The notes: generated from the sequence alone by a model not told the origin. A stretch of 64,000 bases of DNA from Streptomyces sp. GS7 (GCF_009834125.1 NZ_CP047146.1:5015501-5079500); one strand, 5' to 3'; positions 34,697-43,469 are shown, numbered from the stretch's first letter. Numbers and translations are program-made.

Positions 34697-34710
34697 GTCG
34701 ATCGATCGAC
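34697..34710. promoter_or_regulatory. Palindrome upstream of the cyclodipeptide synthase
   Basis: GTCGATCGATCGAC is a perfect 14-bp palindrome 118 bp before the synthase start codon. It could be an operator; no regulator gene is adjacent. Confidence 0.3.
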
Positions 34711-34941
34711 TCGACAAAGAAGGTTTTGAGCCAGTCGATCATGTAGTGCTGAGCACATCGCCTCGGCCTTCCATCCAGCCGACGTCGCCCGCCGAATCAC
34801 CAGTTCCGAGAGGGACTCCAAGAGTCCGAGGCCGGCTGCGTCCACTCCTCCGGCGCCACTCACCGGTGGCTGAAAAGTGCCGCACGATGGTGAATCGGTG
34901 GTGCGGAGAGCCGCTTGCGGCGGTCCTATGGCCGACGCTCT

Positions 34942-34975
34942 CCGGCACCTCCTGGGGTGCCCCAGGAGGTGCCGG
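34942..34975 (-). terminator. Terminator of the sulfonate operon
   Basis: CCGGCACCTCCTGGGG and its exact reverse complement form a 16-bp inverted repeat with only TG between (34942-34957 and 34960-34975). It lies 33 bp past the TauD-type gene's stop, the last gene of the operon. Confidence 0.8.
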
Positions 34976-35008
34976 AAGTGGGCCTTGGCGGCTGGCGAAC
35001 CGTGGGCG

Positions 35009-35908
35009 TCAGGCCACGGCGGGTGTGTAGTGGTCGGCGTCACCGCCTTCGATGGCGCGGCTGGCGGTGCCGTCGATGCCCACCGGAGCGTCCCCGGCGA
35101 CGGTCACCCGGTGCAGCAGGCGCGGCAGGTCGCCGTAGTCGTCCGGGGCGTAGTGCTGGGTGATGCGATTGTCGAACAGGACGAGGTCACCCGGCGTCCA
35201 GGCCACCCGGACGATGTTCTCCGGCCGCGTCACATACGACTGGAGGATGCGCAGCACATCCCGGGACTCGGAGGGACCCAGGCCCTCGATGGTCTGCGCG
35301 AAGCCGCCGATGAACAGGCCCCGCTCCCCCGTCTCGGGGTGCACGCGTACGACGGGGTGGGCGGTGCGGTACTTACGCGACACGAACTGCTTGCGGTGCT
35401 CGGCCGCCTTGTCGTTCTTGGGGGCGGCGTAGTCGTAGTCGTTGGTATGCACCGCCCACAGCTTGTCCGCCAGCTCACGCAGTGGCTCGGGCAGGTCCTG
35501 GTAGGCCGCGGCCGAGTTGGCGATCAGTGTGTTGCCGCCATAGGGCGGGACGACGATGCTGCGCAGGGTCGACGCCTTCGGGGGTGTGCGGACGAAGGTG
35601 ACGTCGGTGTGCCAGTGGTTGGCGCGGATGCCCTCGTCGCCGTCGACGGGCAGGATGTTGGGCTGCCCGTCCACGGACGGCACGGTGGGGTGGGCGGTGG
35701 TGAGTTCGCCGAAGAGGGAGGCGAAGCGCAGCTGGACCGCGTCGTCGAGCTGCTGGCCGCGGAAGACCAGCGCCTTGTGTTCCAGCAGAGCCGCGTTGAT
35801 CTCGGCGACGAGCGCCGGTTCGAGTCCGGCGGAGAGGTCGACGCCGACGATCTCGGCGCCGATGCGCCCGCCGATCCGGCGGATGTCGAAGCCTGTGCTG
35901 GTGCTCAT
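35009..35908 (-). CDS. TauD/TfdA-family Fe(II)/2-oxoglutarate sulfonate or alkylsulfate dioxygenase
   Basis: 299 residues, close in layout to AtsK/TauD. Iron ligands: His100 and Asp102 in ANHWHTDVTF, and the distal His in DLPRLLHRVTVAGD near residue 275. 2-Oxoglutarate contacts include Thr in TLIANSAAAY and Arg in the last motif. These enzymes hydroxylate the carbon next to the sulfonate or sulfate ester so that sulfite or sulfate is released. It is the last gene of a six-member sulfur-scavenging operon and follows the small flavoprotein remnant by 13 bp. Confidence 0.9.
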   Translation of the reverse strand: MSTSTGFDIRRIGGRIGAEIVGVDLSAGLEPALVAEINAALLEHKALVFRGQQLDDAVQLRFASLFGELTTAHPTVPSVDGQPNILPVDGDEGIRANHWHTDVTFVRTPPKASTLRSIVVPPYGGNTLIANSAAAYQDLPEPLRELADKLWAVHTNDYDYAAPKNDKAAEHRKQFVSRKYRTAHPVVRVHPETGERGLFIGGFAQTIEGLGPSESRDVLRILQSYVTRPENIVRVAWTPGDLVLFDNRITQHYAPDDYGDLPRLLHRVTVAGDAPVGIDGTASRAIEGGDADHYTPAVA

Positions 35909-35921
35909 GTGCGTGTTCCCT

Positions 35922-36098
35922 TCAGGGGTTTCGGCTGTGTCGGGAGGTGATGGGCAGGGAAGTTCCGTTGGAGCTGGGCGGGTTGAGGGCTGGACTTACG
36001 GCCAGCCGGGCGACGCGCGGCGGGTCAGCGCCGCCCAGGGCGGCGACGGGGCCACCGCTCACCACCAGGACGTCGGCGGTGAGATCGAGTCCGGTCAT
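35922..36098 (-). pseudogene. Truncated start of a flavoprotein (fumarate-reductase/SDH-like) gene
   Basis: 58 codons. The start overlaps the upstream monooxygenase stop as ATGA. The first 18 residues, MTGLDLTADVLVVSGGPV, look like the FAD-binding start of fumarate reductase/succinate dehydrogenase-type flavoproteins (DVLVVGGGPAA), though the first Gly of GxGxxG is Ser. After that the sequence has no fold-like content and runs into the TauD gene's upstream DNA. I infer an internal deletion of a larger flavoprotein gene that once belonged to the operon. Confidence 0.5.
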
Positions 36099-37447
36099 GC
36101 CGGCTGATCCTCGGTGACGGAGCGGGCGAGCCGGCCTGCGAGGCGGGGCAGACCGTAGTGCTCGCGCAGGGTGCGTCCGGTGTACTCGGTGCGGAACAGG
36201 CCACGTTCCTGGAGGAGCGGCACGACGTGGTCGACGAAGTCCTCCAGGCCGCCCGGCAGATGCGGCGGCATGACGTTGAAACCGTCTGCGGCTCCCTGGG
36301 TGAACCACTCTTCGAGCTGGTCGGCGGTCTGCTCCGGTGTCCCGGCGAAGACCCGGTGGCCGCGTCCGCCGCCGAGGCGCGCGATGAGCTCGCGCAGGGT
36401 CAGCCCGTCGCGCCTGGCCAGTTCGGCGACCAGCGTGAAGCGGCTCTTGTTGCCGTTGATGTCCCGCTCCTCGGGCAGCGCGGGCAGCGGACCGTCCAGC
36501 GGCAGCCCGGTCAGATCGGTGCCGAGCATCGCCGACAACTGGGCGAGTCCGTACTCCGGCACCTGGAGGTCGGTCAGCTCCTGCTCCAGGGCGCGGGCCT
36601 CTGCCTCCGTCGAGCCGATGACCGGGCAGATCCCGGGCAGGATCTTCAGGTCGTCCTCCGAACGCCCGTAGCGGGCGAGGCGGTTCTTCACGTCCTTGTA
36701 GAAGGACTGCCCGTCGGCCAGGGTCTGCTGTGCGGTGAAGACGGCCTCGGCGTACCGGGCGGCGAACTCCTTGCCGTCCTCCGACGAACCGGCCTGCACC
36801 AGCAGCGGGTAACCCTGCGGGCTGCGCGGCACGTTCAGCGGGCCCTGTACGGCGAAGTGCTCCCCCCGGTGGCCGATGGGCTGCACCTTGTCGGTGTCCG
36901 CGTAGATCCCGCGCACGCGGTCGAGCAGGACCGCATCGTCCTCCCAGCTGTCCCAGAGCCTGGTGGCGACTTCCACGAACTCGCGCGCCCGGTCGTAGCG
37001 CAGGCGGTGTTCGAGGTGTTCGTCCTGACCGAAGTTGCGGGCCTCGTCGACCGTACCGGAGGTGACGATGTTCCAACCGGCGCGCCCACCGCTGATGTGG
37101 TCGAGGGAGGCGAACTTCCGGGCGGTGTGGAAGGGTTCGTTGAAGGTGGTGGAGACGGTGGCGATCAGGCCGATGCGCTCGGTCACCGTCGCCAGGGCGG
37201 ACAGCAGCGTGAGCGGTTCGAAACCGCCGAGCGCGTTGTGTTTGACCTTGCCCCACAGGGCCAGGCCGTCGGCGAGGAAGATCGAGTCGAGCTTGCCGCG
37301 TTCGGCGGTCTGCGCAAGGTACTGGAAGTAGCGCCGGTCGGTGACGCGTTCGGGCTGGGTACGCGGATGGCGCCAGGCGGCGTCGTGGTGGCCGGCGTTC
37401 ATCAGGAAGGCGTTGAGATGAAGACGGCGGGGAGTGGCTGCGGGCAT
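36095..37447 (-). CDS. LLM-class flavin-dependent monooxygenase (NtaA/SnaA/DszA family)
   Basis: 450 residues. Start MPAATPRRLHLNAFLMNAGH followed by HHDAAWRHP is typical of NtaA/SnaA/SoxA-type monooxygenases that use reduced FMN from a partner reductase. Other family blocks: FLADGLALWG, TISTTFNEPFH-like segment VSTTFNEPFHTARKFASLDH, SGGRAGWNIVTS, SPQGYPLLVQAGSSEDGKEF and DGFNVMPPHLPGGLEDFVDH. Given the sulfonate ABC genes and TauD, desulfonation or sulfone cleavage is the best guess. No flavin reductase gene is in the operon. It starts 43 bp after the permease stop. Confidence 0.9.
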   Translation of the reverse strand: MPAATPRRLHLNAFLMNAGHHDAAWRHPRTQPERVTDRRYFQYLAQTAERGKLDSIFLADGLALWGKVKHNALGGFEPLTLLSALATVTERIGLIATVSTTFNEPFHTARKFASLDHISGGRAGWNIVTSGTVDEARNFGQDEHLEHRLRYDRAREFVEVATRLWDSWEDDAVLLDRVRGIYADTDKVQPIGHRGEHFAVQGPLNVPRSPQGYPLLVQAGSSEDGKEFAARYAEAVFTAQQTLADGQSFYKDVKNRLARYGRSEDDLKILPGICPVIGSTEAEARALEQELTDLQVPEYGLAQLSAMLGTDLTGLPLDGPLPALPEERDINGNKSRFTLVAELARRDGLTLRELIARLGGGRGHRVFAGTPEQTADQLEEWFTQGAADGFNVMPPHLPGGLEDFVDHVVPLLQERGLFRTEYTGRTLREHYGLPRLAGRLARSVTEDQPA

Positions 37448-37490
37448 GGAAAGCTCCTCCGGGTTCCTTGTGCAGGGGCGGATAGGGACG

Positions 37491-38417
37491 TCAGCTCGTC
37501 GCGGGGACGCGCCACGAGCTGAGCCGCTTCTCCACGGCCACCAGCATTTGGTTGAAGGCCACGCCGATGACGGAGATGGTGACGATGCCCGCGTACATCT
37601 GTGGGATGGCGAAGTTGTACTGGGACGCGTTGATCAGATAGCCGAGTCCGGCCTTCGCGCCGATCATCTCGGCGGCGACCAGGACGACGATCGAGACCGC
37701 CCCGGCCAGCCGGATTCCGGTGAAGATCGTCGGCACCGAGGCCGGCAGGATCACCTTCTGGAACAGCCGCGGGGCGGACAGGTCCATGGACTTCGCCAGC
37801 CTGAGCAGGGTGGGATCGACGGTGCGTACCGCGCTGATGGTGTTGAACAGGATCGGCCACGCGCACGCATACACCACGATGGAGATCTTCGACGTCTCAC
37901 CGATCCCGAGGAGCAGTACGAACACCGGCAGCAGGGCCAGGGCGGCGGTGTTGAGGAAGACCTGCAGCAACGGATTGAGGAGATCGGCGACGGGCCGGTA
38001 CCAGCCGATGAGCAGGCCCAGCGGTACGGACACGGCGACGGCTATGCCGAATCCGCTGAACGAACGCACCAGGCTCGCTTCCGCGTTGTCGGCGAGCTGG
38101 CCGTTGGCCACCAGCGCCCACCATGCCTGGGCGACCTCGCTGAACGGTGGCAGGAAGGTCCGGTCCACCAGGCCGAAGCGGGGCGCCAGCTCCCACGCGA
38201 GCAGCAGGACGACGATCGCCGCCGACTTGGTGGCGCCGGTCAGGACCACGCGCAGGATACGGGGCAGCACGGAAGGGCGGCGCAGTCTGGGCCTGCTCGG
38301 CACGGTCGGCGGGACGGCCGCGGCCTGCTCGGTGGACGCCGACGGCGTACCGGTGGTCGGCGCGGAGCGTTGCTCCTCGGTCCTGTGCCGTGTGCTCGAA
38401 CCACTTGCGAGGCTCAT
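37491..38417 (-). CDS. ABC permease for sulfonates (SsuC/TauC-like)
   Basis: 308 residues with an extended polar N terminus, then six membrane helices. The binding-protein-dependent transport motif EMIGAKAGLGYLINASQYNF (EAA loop) lies near residue 240. The helix content (VVLLLAWELAPRFGLV at about 75, LGLLIGWYRPVADLLNPLL) matches SsuC-type permeases. The start overlaps the ATPase stop by ATGA, so translation is coupled. Confidence 0.9.
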   Translation of the reverse strand: MSLASGSSTRHRTEEQRSAPTTGTPSASTEQAAAVPPTVPSRPRLRRPSVLPRILRVVLTGATKSAAIVVLLLAWELAPRFGLVDRTFLPPFSEVAQAWWALVANGQLADNAEASLVRSFSGFGIAVAVSVPLGLLIGWYRPVADLLNPLLQVFLNTAALALLPVFVLLLGIGETSKISIVVYACAWPILFNTISAVRTVDPTLLRLAKSMDLSAPRLFQKVILPASVPTIFTGIRLAGAVSIVVLVAAEMIGAKAGLGYLINASQYNFAIPQMYAGIVTISVIGVAFNQMLVAVEKRLSSWRVPATS

Positions 38418-39265
38418 ACGGAGACCTCCTCCTTCTCCAGCAGTTGCGTCCTGGTCACCTCGTCGTGCAGAAGCGTCCAGATCTCGTGTCGGTACCGCGC
38501 GAACTCGGGGCTGGACCGTAGGTCGTCCGTCTCCGTGCGGGAGTCGAAGCCGATCGGCACGACGTGCTTGATGCGACCGGGCCTGGAGGTCATGACGGCC
38601 ACCCGCTGACCCAGGTAGACGGCCTCCTCGATGCCGTGGGTGATGAAGACGACGGTCTTCCCGGTGCGCTGCCAGATGCGCAGCAGCTCGTCCTGGAGCG
38701 ACTCCCTGGTCTGTGCGTCCAGTGCGGCGAACGGCTCGTCCATCAGCAGGACATCGGGGGCGTAGGCGAGGGAGCGGGCAAGGGCCACGCGTTGGCGCAT
38801 ACCGCCCGACAGCTCGTGCGGGTGACGGTTCTCGAAGCCGGAGAGCCCGACCAGTTCCAGGTACTCACGGGCACGCGCGACGCGCTCACGTCGTGGCACC
38901 CCGGTCGCCTCCAGGCCGAACTCGACGTTGCCCAGGGCGGTGCGCCAGGGCAGCAGGGCGTACTGCTGGAAGACGATGCCGCGGTCCAGGCCGGGTCCGG
39001 TCACCGGTTCCCCGTCCAGGAGGATCCGTCCGGCGCTCGGCCGGGCGAGCCCGCCCAGCAGGTCCAGTAGCGTGGACTTGCCGCATCCGCTGGGGCCGAC
39101 CACGACGACGAACTCCCCCGCGCCGATTCGCAGGTCGACACCGTTCAGGGCGGTGAACTCGCCGTCCCCGTGCACCGAGCCGCGGCCTTGGCCCCTCCCT
39201 TTCTTGGCGGGAAAGGCCTTGTGCACCTGCTCGAACGCGATCTTGGCTGTGGTGGGTCCTGACAT
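38414..39265 (-). CDS. ABC ATPase for sulfonates (SsuB/TauB-like)
   Basis: 283 residues. Walker A VVGPSGCGKSTLLDLLGGLA, Q-loop IVFQQYALLPWR, signature LSGGMRQRVALAR, Walker B DVLLMDEPFAALD and H-loop FITHGIEEAVYLG. The FQQ..LLPW and FAALDAQTRE blocks are typical of nitrate/sulfonate/taurine importers. An insert at residues 17-26 is rich in Lys/Arg/Gly. The start at 39265 lies four bases after the binding-protein stop, with GGGAG upstream; the longer frame is rejected. Confidence 0.9.
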   Translation of the reverse strand: MSGPTTAKIAFEQVHKAFPAKKGRGQGRGSVHGDGEFTALNGVDLRIGAGEFVVVVGPSGCGKSTLLDLLGGLARPSAGRILLDGEPVTGPGLDRGIVFQQYALLPWRTALGNVEFGLEATGVPRRERVARAREYLELVGLSGFENRHPHELSGGMRQRVALARSLAYAPDVLLMDEPFAALDAQTRESLQDELLRIWQRTGKTVVFITHGIEEAVYLGQRVAVMTSRPGRIKHVVPIGFDSRTETDDLRSSPEFARYRHEIWTLLHDEVTRTQLLEKEEVSV

Positions 39266-39269
39266 GGGA

Positions 39270-40355
39270 TCAGCTCCCGCTCTTCGAGGTCGGCTCGACC
39301 GTGGAGGACTTGTCCTTCTGGCTGTTCTTCTGGGTGTACGCGTTGAACTTGTTGGTAAAGAGGTCCGAAGCCTTGACCTGGCCCTTCTCGATGTCACCGC
39401 GCTGGGCGAGCCAGTCGATCCACAGTTGGAAGTCCTTGTCGGTGATGCGTCCGGCGGTCTCGGCGATGCCGAAGGACTTCCAGTACTTCAGCGGAGCGGT
39501 GTCCTCGTTGCGGCCGCGCTTCCTGACGATCTCGATCTGCCGGTGGACGACCTCTTCGCGCGGTCTGGCACGGGCCCACTCGATGGCGCGCGCGACACCC
39601 GTGACGAAGGTGCGCGCGGTGTCGGGGTTCTCCTTCAGGAACCGGTCGTTGACCACGTACGTGCCGGCGGAGAAGTCGCCGAGCAGCTGGTAGTCGGTGA
39701 ACAGCGGCCTGATGCCACCGGTCTGCAGCGCCTTGTCGCGCAGGATGTCGCCGAGGACGCCCACTTCGATCTGCTTCTGCCGCAGCGACTGCTCGGTGTT
39801 GACCGGGGGCACCACCAACGGCTCGACCTTCTTGATGTCCGCCTGTGACAGGCCGTGGCGTTGCAGGTAGATGTCGAGCATCGCCTCGGAGTGCGCGCCG
39901 AGGGTGTTCATCCCGACCTTCTTGCCGATCAGGTCACGGGCCGAGCGGATCGGGCTGTCCTGGAGTAGGTAGAAGCCGTTGTAGGCGGCCTTGTCGACGC
40001 CGTAGTAGCTGATGACCGACGTGATGGGAGCCTTTCTCGCGGCGAGTTTGACGACGGCGCCGTTGAAGGCGCCGCCGAAGTCGACCTGTCCGGTGGCCGC
40101 CGACTGGATGTCCTGCGGCCCACTGATCGTGTTGCCGACCCACTTCAGCTTCACGTCCTCCAGGAAGCCGAGGTCTTCGGCCAGTTCAGGGAGGATGACG
40201 GACCCCGCCCAGCCCTGGTATCGCAGGGTCCTGGTCTGGTCCTTGGCCGCGCCGCCACCCCCGGTACCGCAGCTGACCGCGACCGCCGAGAGGCCCAGCA
40301 GGGTGAGGAACTGTCGTCGGCTCGATGAGGTGGTCAGCTGGGCTATGGAGCTCAT
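39270..40355 (-). CDS. Sulfonate/aliphatic-sulfonate substrate-binding lipoprotein
   Basis: 361 residues. Twin-arginine and lipobox signal: SSSRRQFLTLLGLSAVAVSC, so the protein is lipidated at that Cys after Tat or Sec export. The body is an NMT1/THI5-like SsuA-type fold: TLRYQGWAGSVILPELAEDL, then GQVDFGGAFNGAVVKLAARK, GKKVGMNTLGAHSEAMLDIY and LKENPDTARTFVTGVARAIE. First gene of the operon. The spacing to the leader peptide is 392 bp, leaving room for an attenuator. The longer frame upstream is rejected because the signal peptide fixes the start. Confidence 0.9.
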   Translation of the reverse strand: MSSIAQLTTSSSRRQFLTLLGLSAVAVSCGTGGGGAAKDQTRTLRYQGWAGSVILPELAEDLGFLEDVKLKWVGNTISGPQDIQSAATGQVDFGGAFNGAVVKLAARKAPITSVISYYGVDKAAYNGFYLLQDSPIRSARDLIGKKVGMNTLGAHSEAMLDIYLQRHGLSQADIKKVEPLVVPPVNTEQSLRQKQIEVGVLGDILRDKALQTGGIRPLFTDYQLLGDFSAGTYVVNDRFLKENPDTARTFVTGVARAIEWARARPREEVVHRQIEIVRKRGRNEDTAPLKYWKSFGIAETAGRITDKDFQLWIDWLAQRGDIEKGQVKASDLFTNKFNAYTQKNSQKDKSSTVEPTSKSGS

Positions 40356-40747
40356 GGCAGGGTCCTGTTCGAGTCGGTGGGTGGAGCGGGGAGGTGCGCG
40401 TTCGACGTCTGCTACGGACGCGAGGCGAGGGGGAGGGTGGTAGGGAGTCGCCGTGCGGGCTACGGGGCGGTGGCGATGACCGGTGCGCGGTGGCCGAGCG
40501 TCCGCGCGGAGCGCGCCGATACCTGCCTCAGCCGCTGTTCCGCTTCCGGAGGACGTGAAGACCGCCCGAGACGCGAAAGGCGATGGGGGAAGGGAGACGC
40601 GAACGGTGAGGGCATAAGCTGGCACGCGCGCCGAACCCGGCGGATTCCAGGTGGATTTGCGTCGGGAATTACCGGGAGACGGGAGGCTTCGGCCGCTCAA
40701 CGCACCGGAATCAGGGGTCGCTCAGGAGCTGACGCTTGTGGGCAGCT

Positions 40748-40831
40748 CTAGCAGCCAGCGGCACAGATGGCACTGGCCTGGCGTCGAAGATCGACGTGCA
40801 GGCGTGCGGTGAAGTTCTCCGAGAAGCTCAC
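40748..40831 (-). CDS. Putative cysteine-rich leader peptide for the sulfonate operon
   Basis: 27 codons from GTG 40831 to TAG. Key residues: ARLHVDLRRQASAICAAGC at the end. The pattern R-x-HVDL-x-R-x-x-SA-x-C, ending in Cys codons just before the stop, matches the leader peptides found upstream of many Streptomyces sulfur genes. Ribosomes pausing at the TGT...TGC codons when cysteine is short could control the downstream operon. Too short for standard gene calling. No obvious Shine-Dalgarno sequence is seen, so the start could differ. Confidence 0.65.
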   Translation of the reverse strand: MSFSENFTARLHVDLRRQASAICAAGC

Positions 40832-41432
40832 ACTCGGGAGGCTGACAGCGAAAATCAGCCACGTCAATGTGGCGACGGCCGTCGTCTCACTTTCTGATTC
40901 TCCCGCCATGCGCGCGCAGTATGTCGTTCACAATCGCCTCGGGCATCGCGGGTCGTCCAGCCGCCCCGCCTCCGTCGTGACCCGGCGGCTCGGCCGGGTC
41001 ACACCTGGACCTTCGCGAAGCCGACGGCTAGCAGGACGACGGCGCACAACGCGCCTGGAACGCCACCTCCCCGCAACGGCGTAGTCGTTCGGATCGTCGT
41101 TCGCGTCGTGATCGCGACGTAGGTGCCCTTGCGGGGGTGTCGTGGCGGCAGAGGGACCGCTGCGACTTCAGGTCGGTACCCCGGCACGGGGGCCCGGCAG
41201 CCAGGTCGACCACGCCGTGCCCATGGTGGAAAACGGCCGCAGCTCGGGCGGTGTTCGTTGACGGGCGGTGTGGGGCCAGGTTCGCGCCGACCTCGGCCGC
41301 GCCGAACTCGTCCTGGTGTGTATGGGGTTGAGGGGCGGCATTTCCGAAGCCTCGGACGCCGATCAGTGCGGTGACCGCAAGCCGCTCGTCGCGCGCTTCT
41401 CGGGATTCAGGGGCAGTCAGGTCAGGTTCCGC
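40832..41432. other. Intergenic with a hairpin and a possible small membrane ORF
   Basis: A perfect 10-bp hairpin (GTGACCCGGC/GCCGGGTCAC, 40977-41002) overlaps the stop of a minus-strand ORF (40999-41187, 62 codons) whose end LCAVVLLAVGFAKVQV is hydrophobic. The ORF may be a small membrane peptide ended by this terminator, but it has no good ribosome binding site. Confidence 0.3.
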
Positions 41433-41705
41433 TCAGCTCGGTCGGTGGTGGAGCAGGGCGGCCCGCAGCTCGTTTTCGGTGATCTGCTCAGCGGGGCGGT
41501 AGAGCGTCCAGCGGTGGGCCTCGCCGTCCATGGGCAGCACTTTGACGACGGTTTCCAGCGGTGGGTAGCCGACTTCGCCACAGGTGAGTTGGCGGATTAT
41601 GACGGCAGTGTCGTCGTCCAGGCCGAGCAGGGCGCGTACGGCATCCCCCAGTTCGCGGAGGTGCGGGCTCGACCAGGCGATTCCTGGGCGCGGTTCCAGG
41701 TACAT
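41433..41705 (-). CDS. Small conserved hypothetical protein
   Basis: 90 residues with an excellent AAGGAG before ATG 41705. Sequence: MYLEPRPGIAWSSPHLRELG, AVRALLGLDDDTAVIIRQLT, CGEVGYPPLETVVKVLPMDG, then HRWTLYRPAEQITENELRAA. It looks like a compact alpha/beta protein, probably found across Streptomyces. I do not recognise a domain. No coupled neighbour. The 316 bases upstream (41706-42021) contain open frames but no gene I can support. Confidence 0.7.
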   Translation of the reverse strand: MYLEPRPGIAWSSPHLRELGDAVRALLGLDDDTAVIIRQLTCGEVGYPPLETVVKVLPMDGEAHRWTLYRPAEQITENELRAALLHHRPS

Positions 41706-42021
41706 GGGGGTACTCCTTGGTTCCGGTATGAGGGGCGGGCGGCGCAGACAGCGCCGGTGAGGTCGACGGTGGGTTCGGCGGCGAAGCCGATGTCGCAGGC
41801 GTTGCGCCTGGGCCGCCTCTCGACGACGTCGGTGTCCGCGAGCGGAGTGTGCTGCGGCCCCGGCACGGCCGGGGGTGGCGGTGCCGGTCGGCGGGTCGCA
41901 GCCGATGCGCCCCGCCGGCCTGTCTGTTCGCGTACGGCCCATGCGGCGGTGTGCGGCTCTGCCGGTCCCGCCGCACCCCGAGCCAGGACGCAGGCATCCC
42001 GGTCGGCTTCGTGCTGGTGGT

Positions 42022-42471
42022 TCAGTTGGGTGGTATGCGGGTGGTGGCCCGGTTGGGTGCCCTGACGGGCGGTCGGGCAGCACGGGGTTGTCTGGTCACG
42101 GTCACCTGCCAGATGGCGAGGAGCACCAGCGTGCCGGTTTCGGCGAGGAGGCTGAGGACGGCTTGCGGCTCGGGCTGCAGACCATGCTCGGTGAATCCGA
42201 ACACGCCCACGGTACGCGAAGCGGTGAAGCCGCCGAGGGCGCCGAGCGCGACACCTGCCGCGGCGGTCCGCAGCAGCAGGGGTGGCATCCCGACCAGCAG
42301 CAGGACGGCGAGCGAGAAGGAAGTGCCGGCCTGGAGCAGGAACAGGGGGCCGATGGTGGGGATGAAGCGGTACCCGTCGATGTAGAGCTGGGCGTGGATG
42401 TATCCGCCGACGGCGAGGGTTGCGGCGGTTGCCGACCGCAGGGTGGGGGCGAGGAGGCTTCGGGTGTTCAT
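42022..42471 (-). CDS. Small four-helix membrane protein
   Basis: 149 residues with about four membrane segments: ATLAVGGYIHAQLYI, LFLLQAGTSFSLAVLLLVGM, LLLRTAAAGVALGALGGFTA and VLSLLAETGTLVLLAIWQVT. The start GYIHAQLY...YRFIPTIG.LFLLQ is typical of a conserved actinobacterial membrane protein found with cupredoxins and ECF factors. Function unknown. The ATG overlaps the metallophosphoesterase stop (ATGA), so it is coupled to it. Last gene of a three-gene minus-strand operon. Confidence 0.75.
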   Translation of the reverse strand: MNTRSLLAPTLRSATAATLAVGGYIHAQLYIDGYRFIPTIGPLFLLQAGTSFSLAVLLLVGMPPLLLRTAAAGVALGALGGFTASRTVGVFGFTEHGLQPEPQAVLSLLAETGTLVLLAIWQVTVTRQPRAARPPVRAPNRATTRIPPN

Positions 42472-43469
42472 GCCAGCCTCTGATCCTTGATGGCCAGTTC
42501 GCGGTCGCCCTGGCGGTAGCCGACGCTCCGGATGCCGAGTGCCTCTTTGAGCTGCCGGGCAGGGACGACCTGCGGGGCGGGGGCGGGGGCGCGGCCCGGT
42601 TTGGGCAGGGGGTAGGCGGTGGTGGTGGCGGAGTGGAAAGTGATGTTGCCGTCTGTCTTGGTGAACAGCTGGTGGACGTGCCCGTTGAGACAGGTGACGG
42701 AGGAGAAGCGGCGCAGGAGGGCGATGACCTTGAGGGCGTCGTCGGTGCTCCAGCCCCACTGCGGGTACATGGCGAACAGCGGGATGTGGCTGAAGACCAC
42801 GATGGGAGTGTCCGACGACAGTCCGGCGACGTCCTTGCGAACGAAGTCGATCTGTTCGTTGCCGAGGTGGCCGAGCTTCTCCAGACTCAGGGTGTTGACC
42901 AGGGCGATGACGTGCACGCCGTGGGTGTCGAAGCTGTACCAGCCATCGCCGAGCGTGCCCCTGCCGAAGGCCCGCCGGTAGGCGCGGCCTGCATCGCCGA
43001 TGGAGTCGTGCTCGCCCGGCACGGTGAAGATGCGGTCCGTCTTCAATCCGGTCATCAGCTGCTTGACTTGGTCGAACTGCCCGGCCGTGGACAGGTGGGT
43101 CAGGTCGCCGCTGTGCATGACGAAGTCCGGTCTGAACCCGAGCGAGTTGACCTGGTTGATCGCCTCGGTGAACGAGCCGACCACGTCCAGGTTCGCCGGG
43201 CCCCGGAATCCGATATGGCTGTCGGAGACCTGCACGAACCGCAGCGCACCGCTTCCGGCTGCACCGGCCCCGGCGGCGGCCGCGGCGTTGGTGTCCCGGG
43301 AGTCCGCGATGTGGCTGATCACTTCTCCACCGGCCACGGTCAGCACGACCGCGCCCCCGAACCACCCTGCATGCCTGAGGAGTTGACGCCGATTCATGCC
43401 GTGTTCGGTATCGGGCCGACCGGCGTCTCCGGCCGATGCCCAGTCGTCACTGTCGTAGTAGTTGGTCAT
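42468..43469 (-). CDS. Tat-type secreted metallophosphoesterase
   Basis: 333 residues. A polar lead is followed by a twin-arginine signal: MNRRQLLRHAGWFGGAVVLT (residues about 25-44). The calcineurin-like phosphoesterase core then shows D-x-H in FVQVSDSHIGFRG, GD in VMHSGDLTHL, GEHD in TVPGEHDSIG (normally GNH; Glu replaces Asn), H in VVFSHIPLF and GHxH in CLNGHVHQLF. It probably acts on phosphoesters outside the membrane. Start at 43469 is chosen because GGAGG lies seven bases upstream; ATG 43472 is equally open. It overlaps the cupredoxin stop. Confidence 0.85.
   Translation of the reverse strand: MTNYYDSDDWASAGDAGRPDTEHGMNRRQLLRHAGWFGGAVVLTVAGGEVISHIADSRDTNAAAAAGAGAAGSGALRFVQVSDSHIGFRGPANLDVVGSFTEAINQVNSLGFRPDFVMHSGDLTHLSTAGQFDQVKQLMTGLKTDRIFTVPGEHDSIGDAGRAYRRAFGRGTLGDGWYSFDTHGVHVIALVNTLSLEKLGHLGNEQIDFVRKDVAGLSSDTPIVVFSHIPLFAMYPQWGWSTDDALKVIALLRRFSSVTCLNGHVHQLFTKTDGNITFHSATTTAYPLPKPGRAPAPAPQVVPARQLKEALGIRSVGYRQGDRELAIKDQRLA

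Larger units (their letters stand above)
34579..35008. other. Intergenic between cyclodipeptide synthase and TauD genes
   Basis: Holds a 14-bp palindrome and a strong terminator (both listed) but no gene. The minus-strand frame is open and reads partly protein-like (LAQNLLCRVDRSTVRWVPL), but overlaps the terminator farther up, so an N-terminal extension of the synthase is unlikely to be full length. Confidence 0.4.

Noticed and set aside
33817..35043. 408-residue cyclodipeptide synthase
   Set aside because: The family is about 220-260 residues and the extension runs through the terminator of the neighbouring operon.
36158..37522. 454-codon plus-strand frame opposite the flavin monooxygenase
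   Set aside because: Shadow of a well-supported gene; no domain, and the start is inside the opposite coding sequence.
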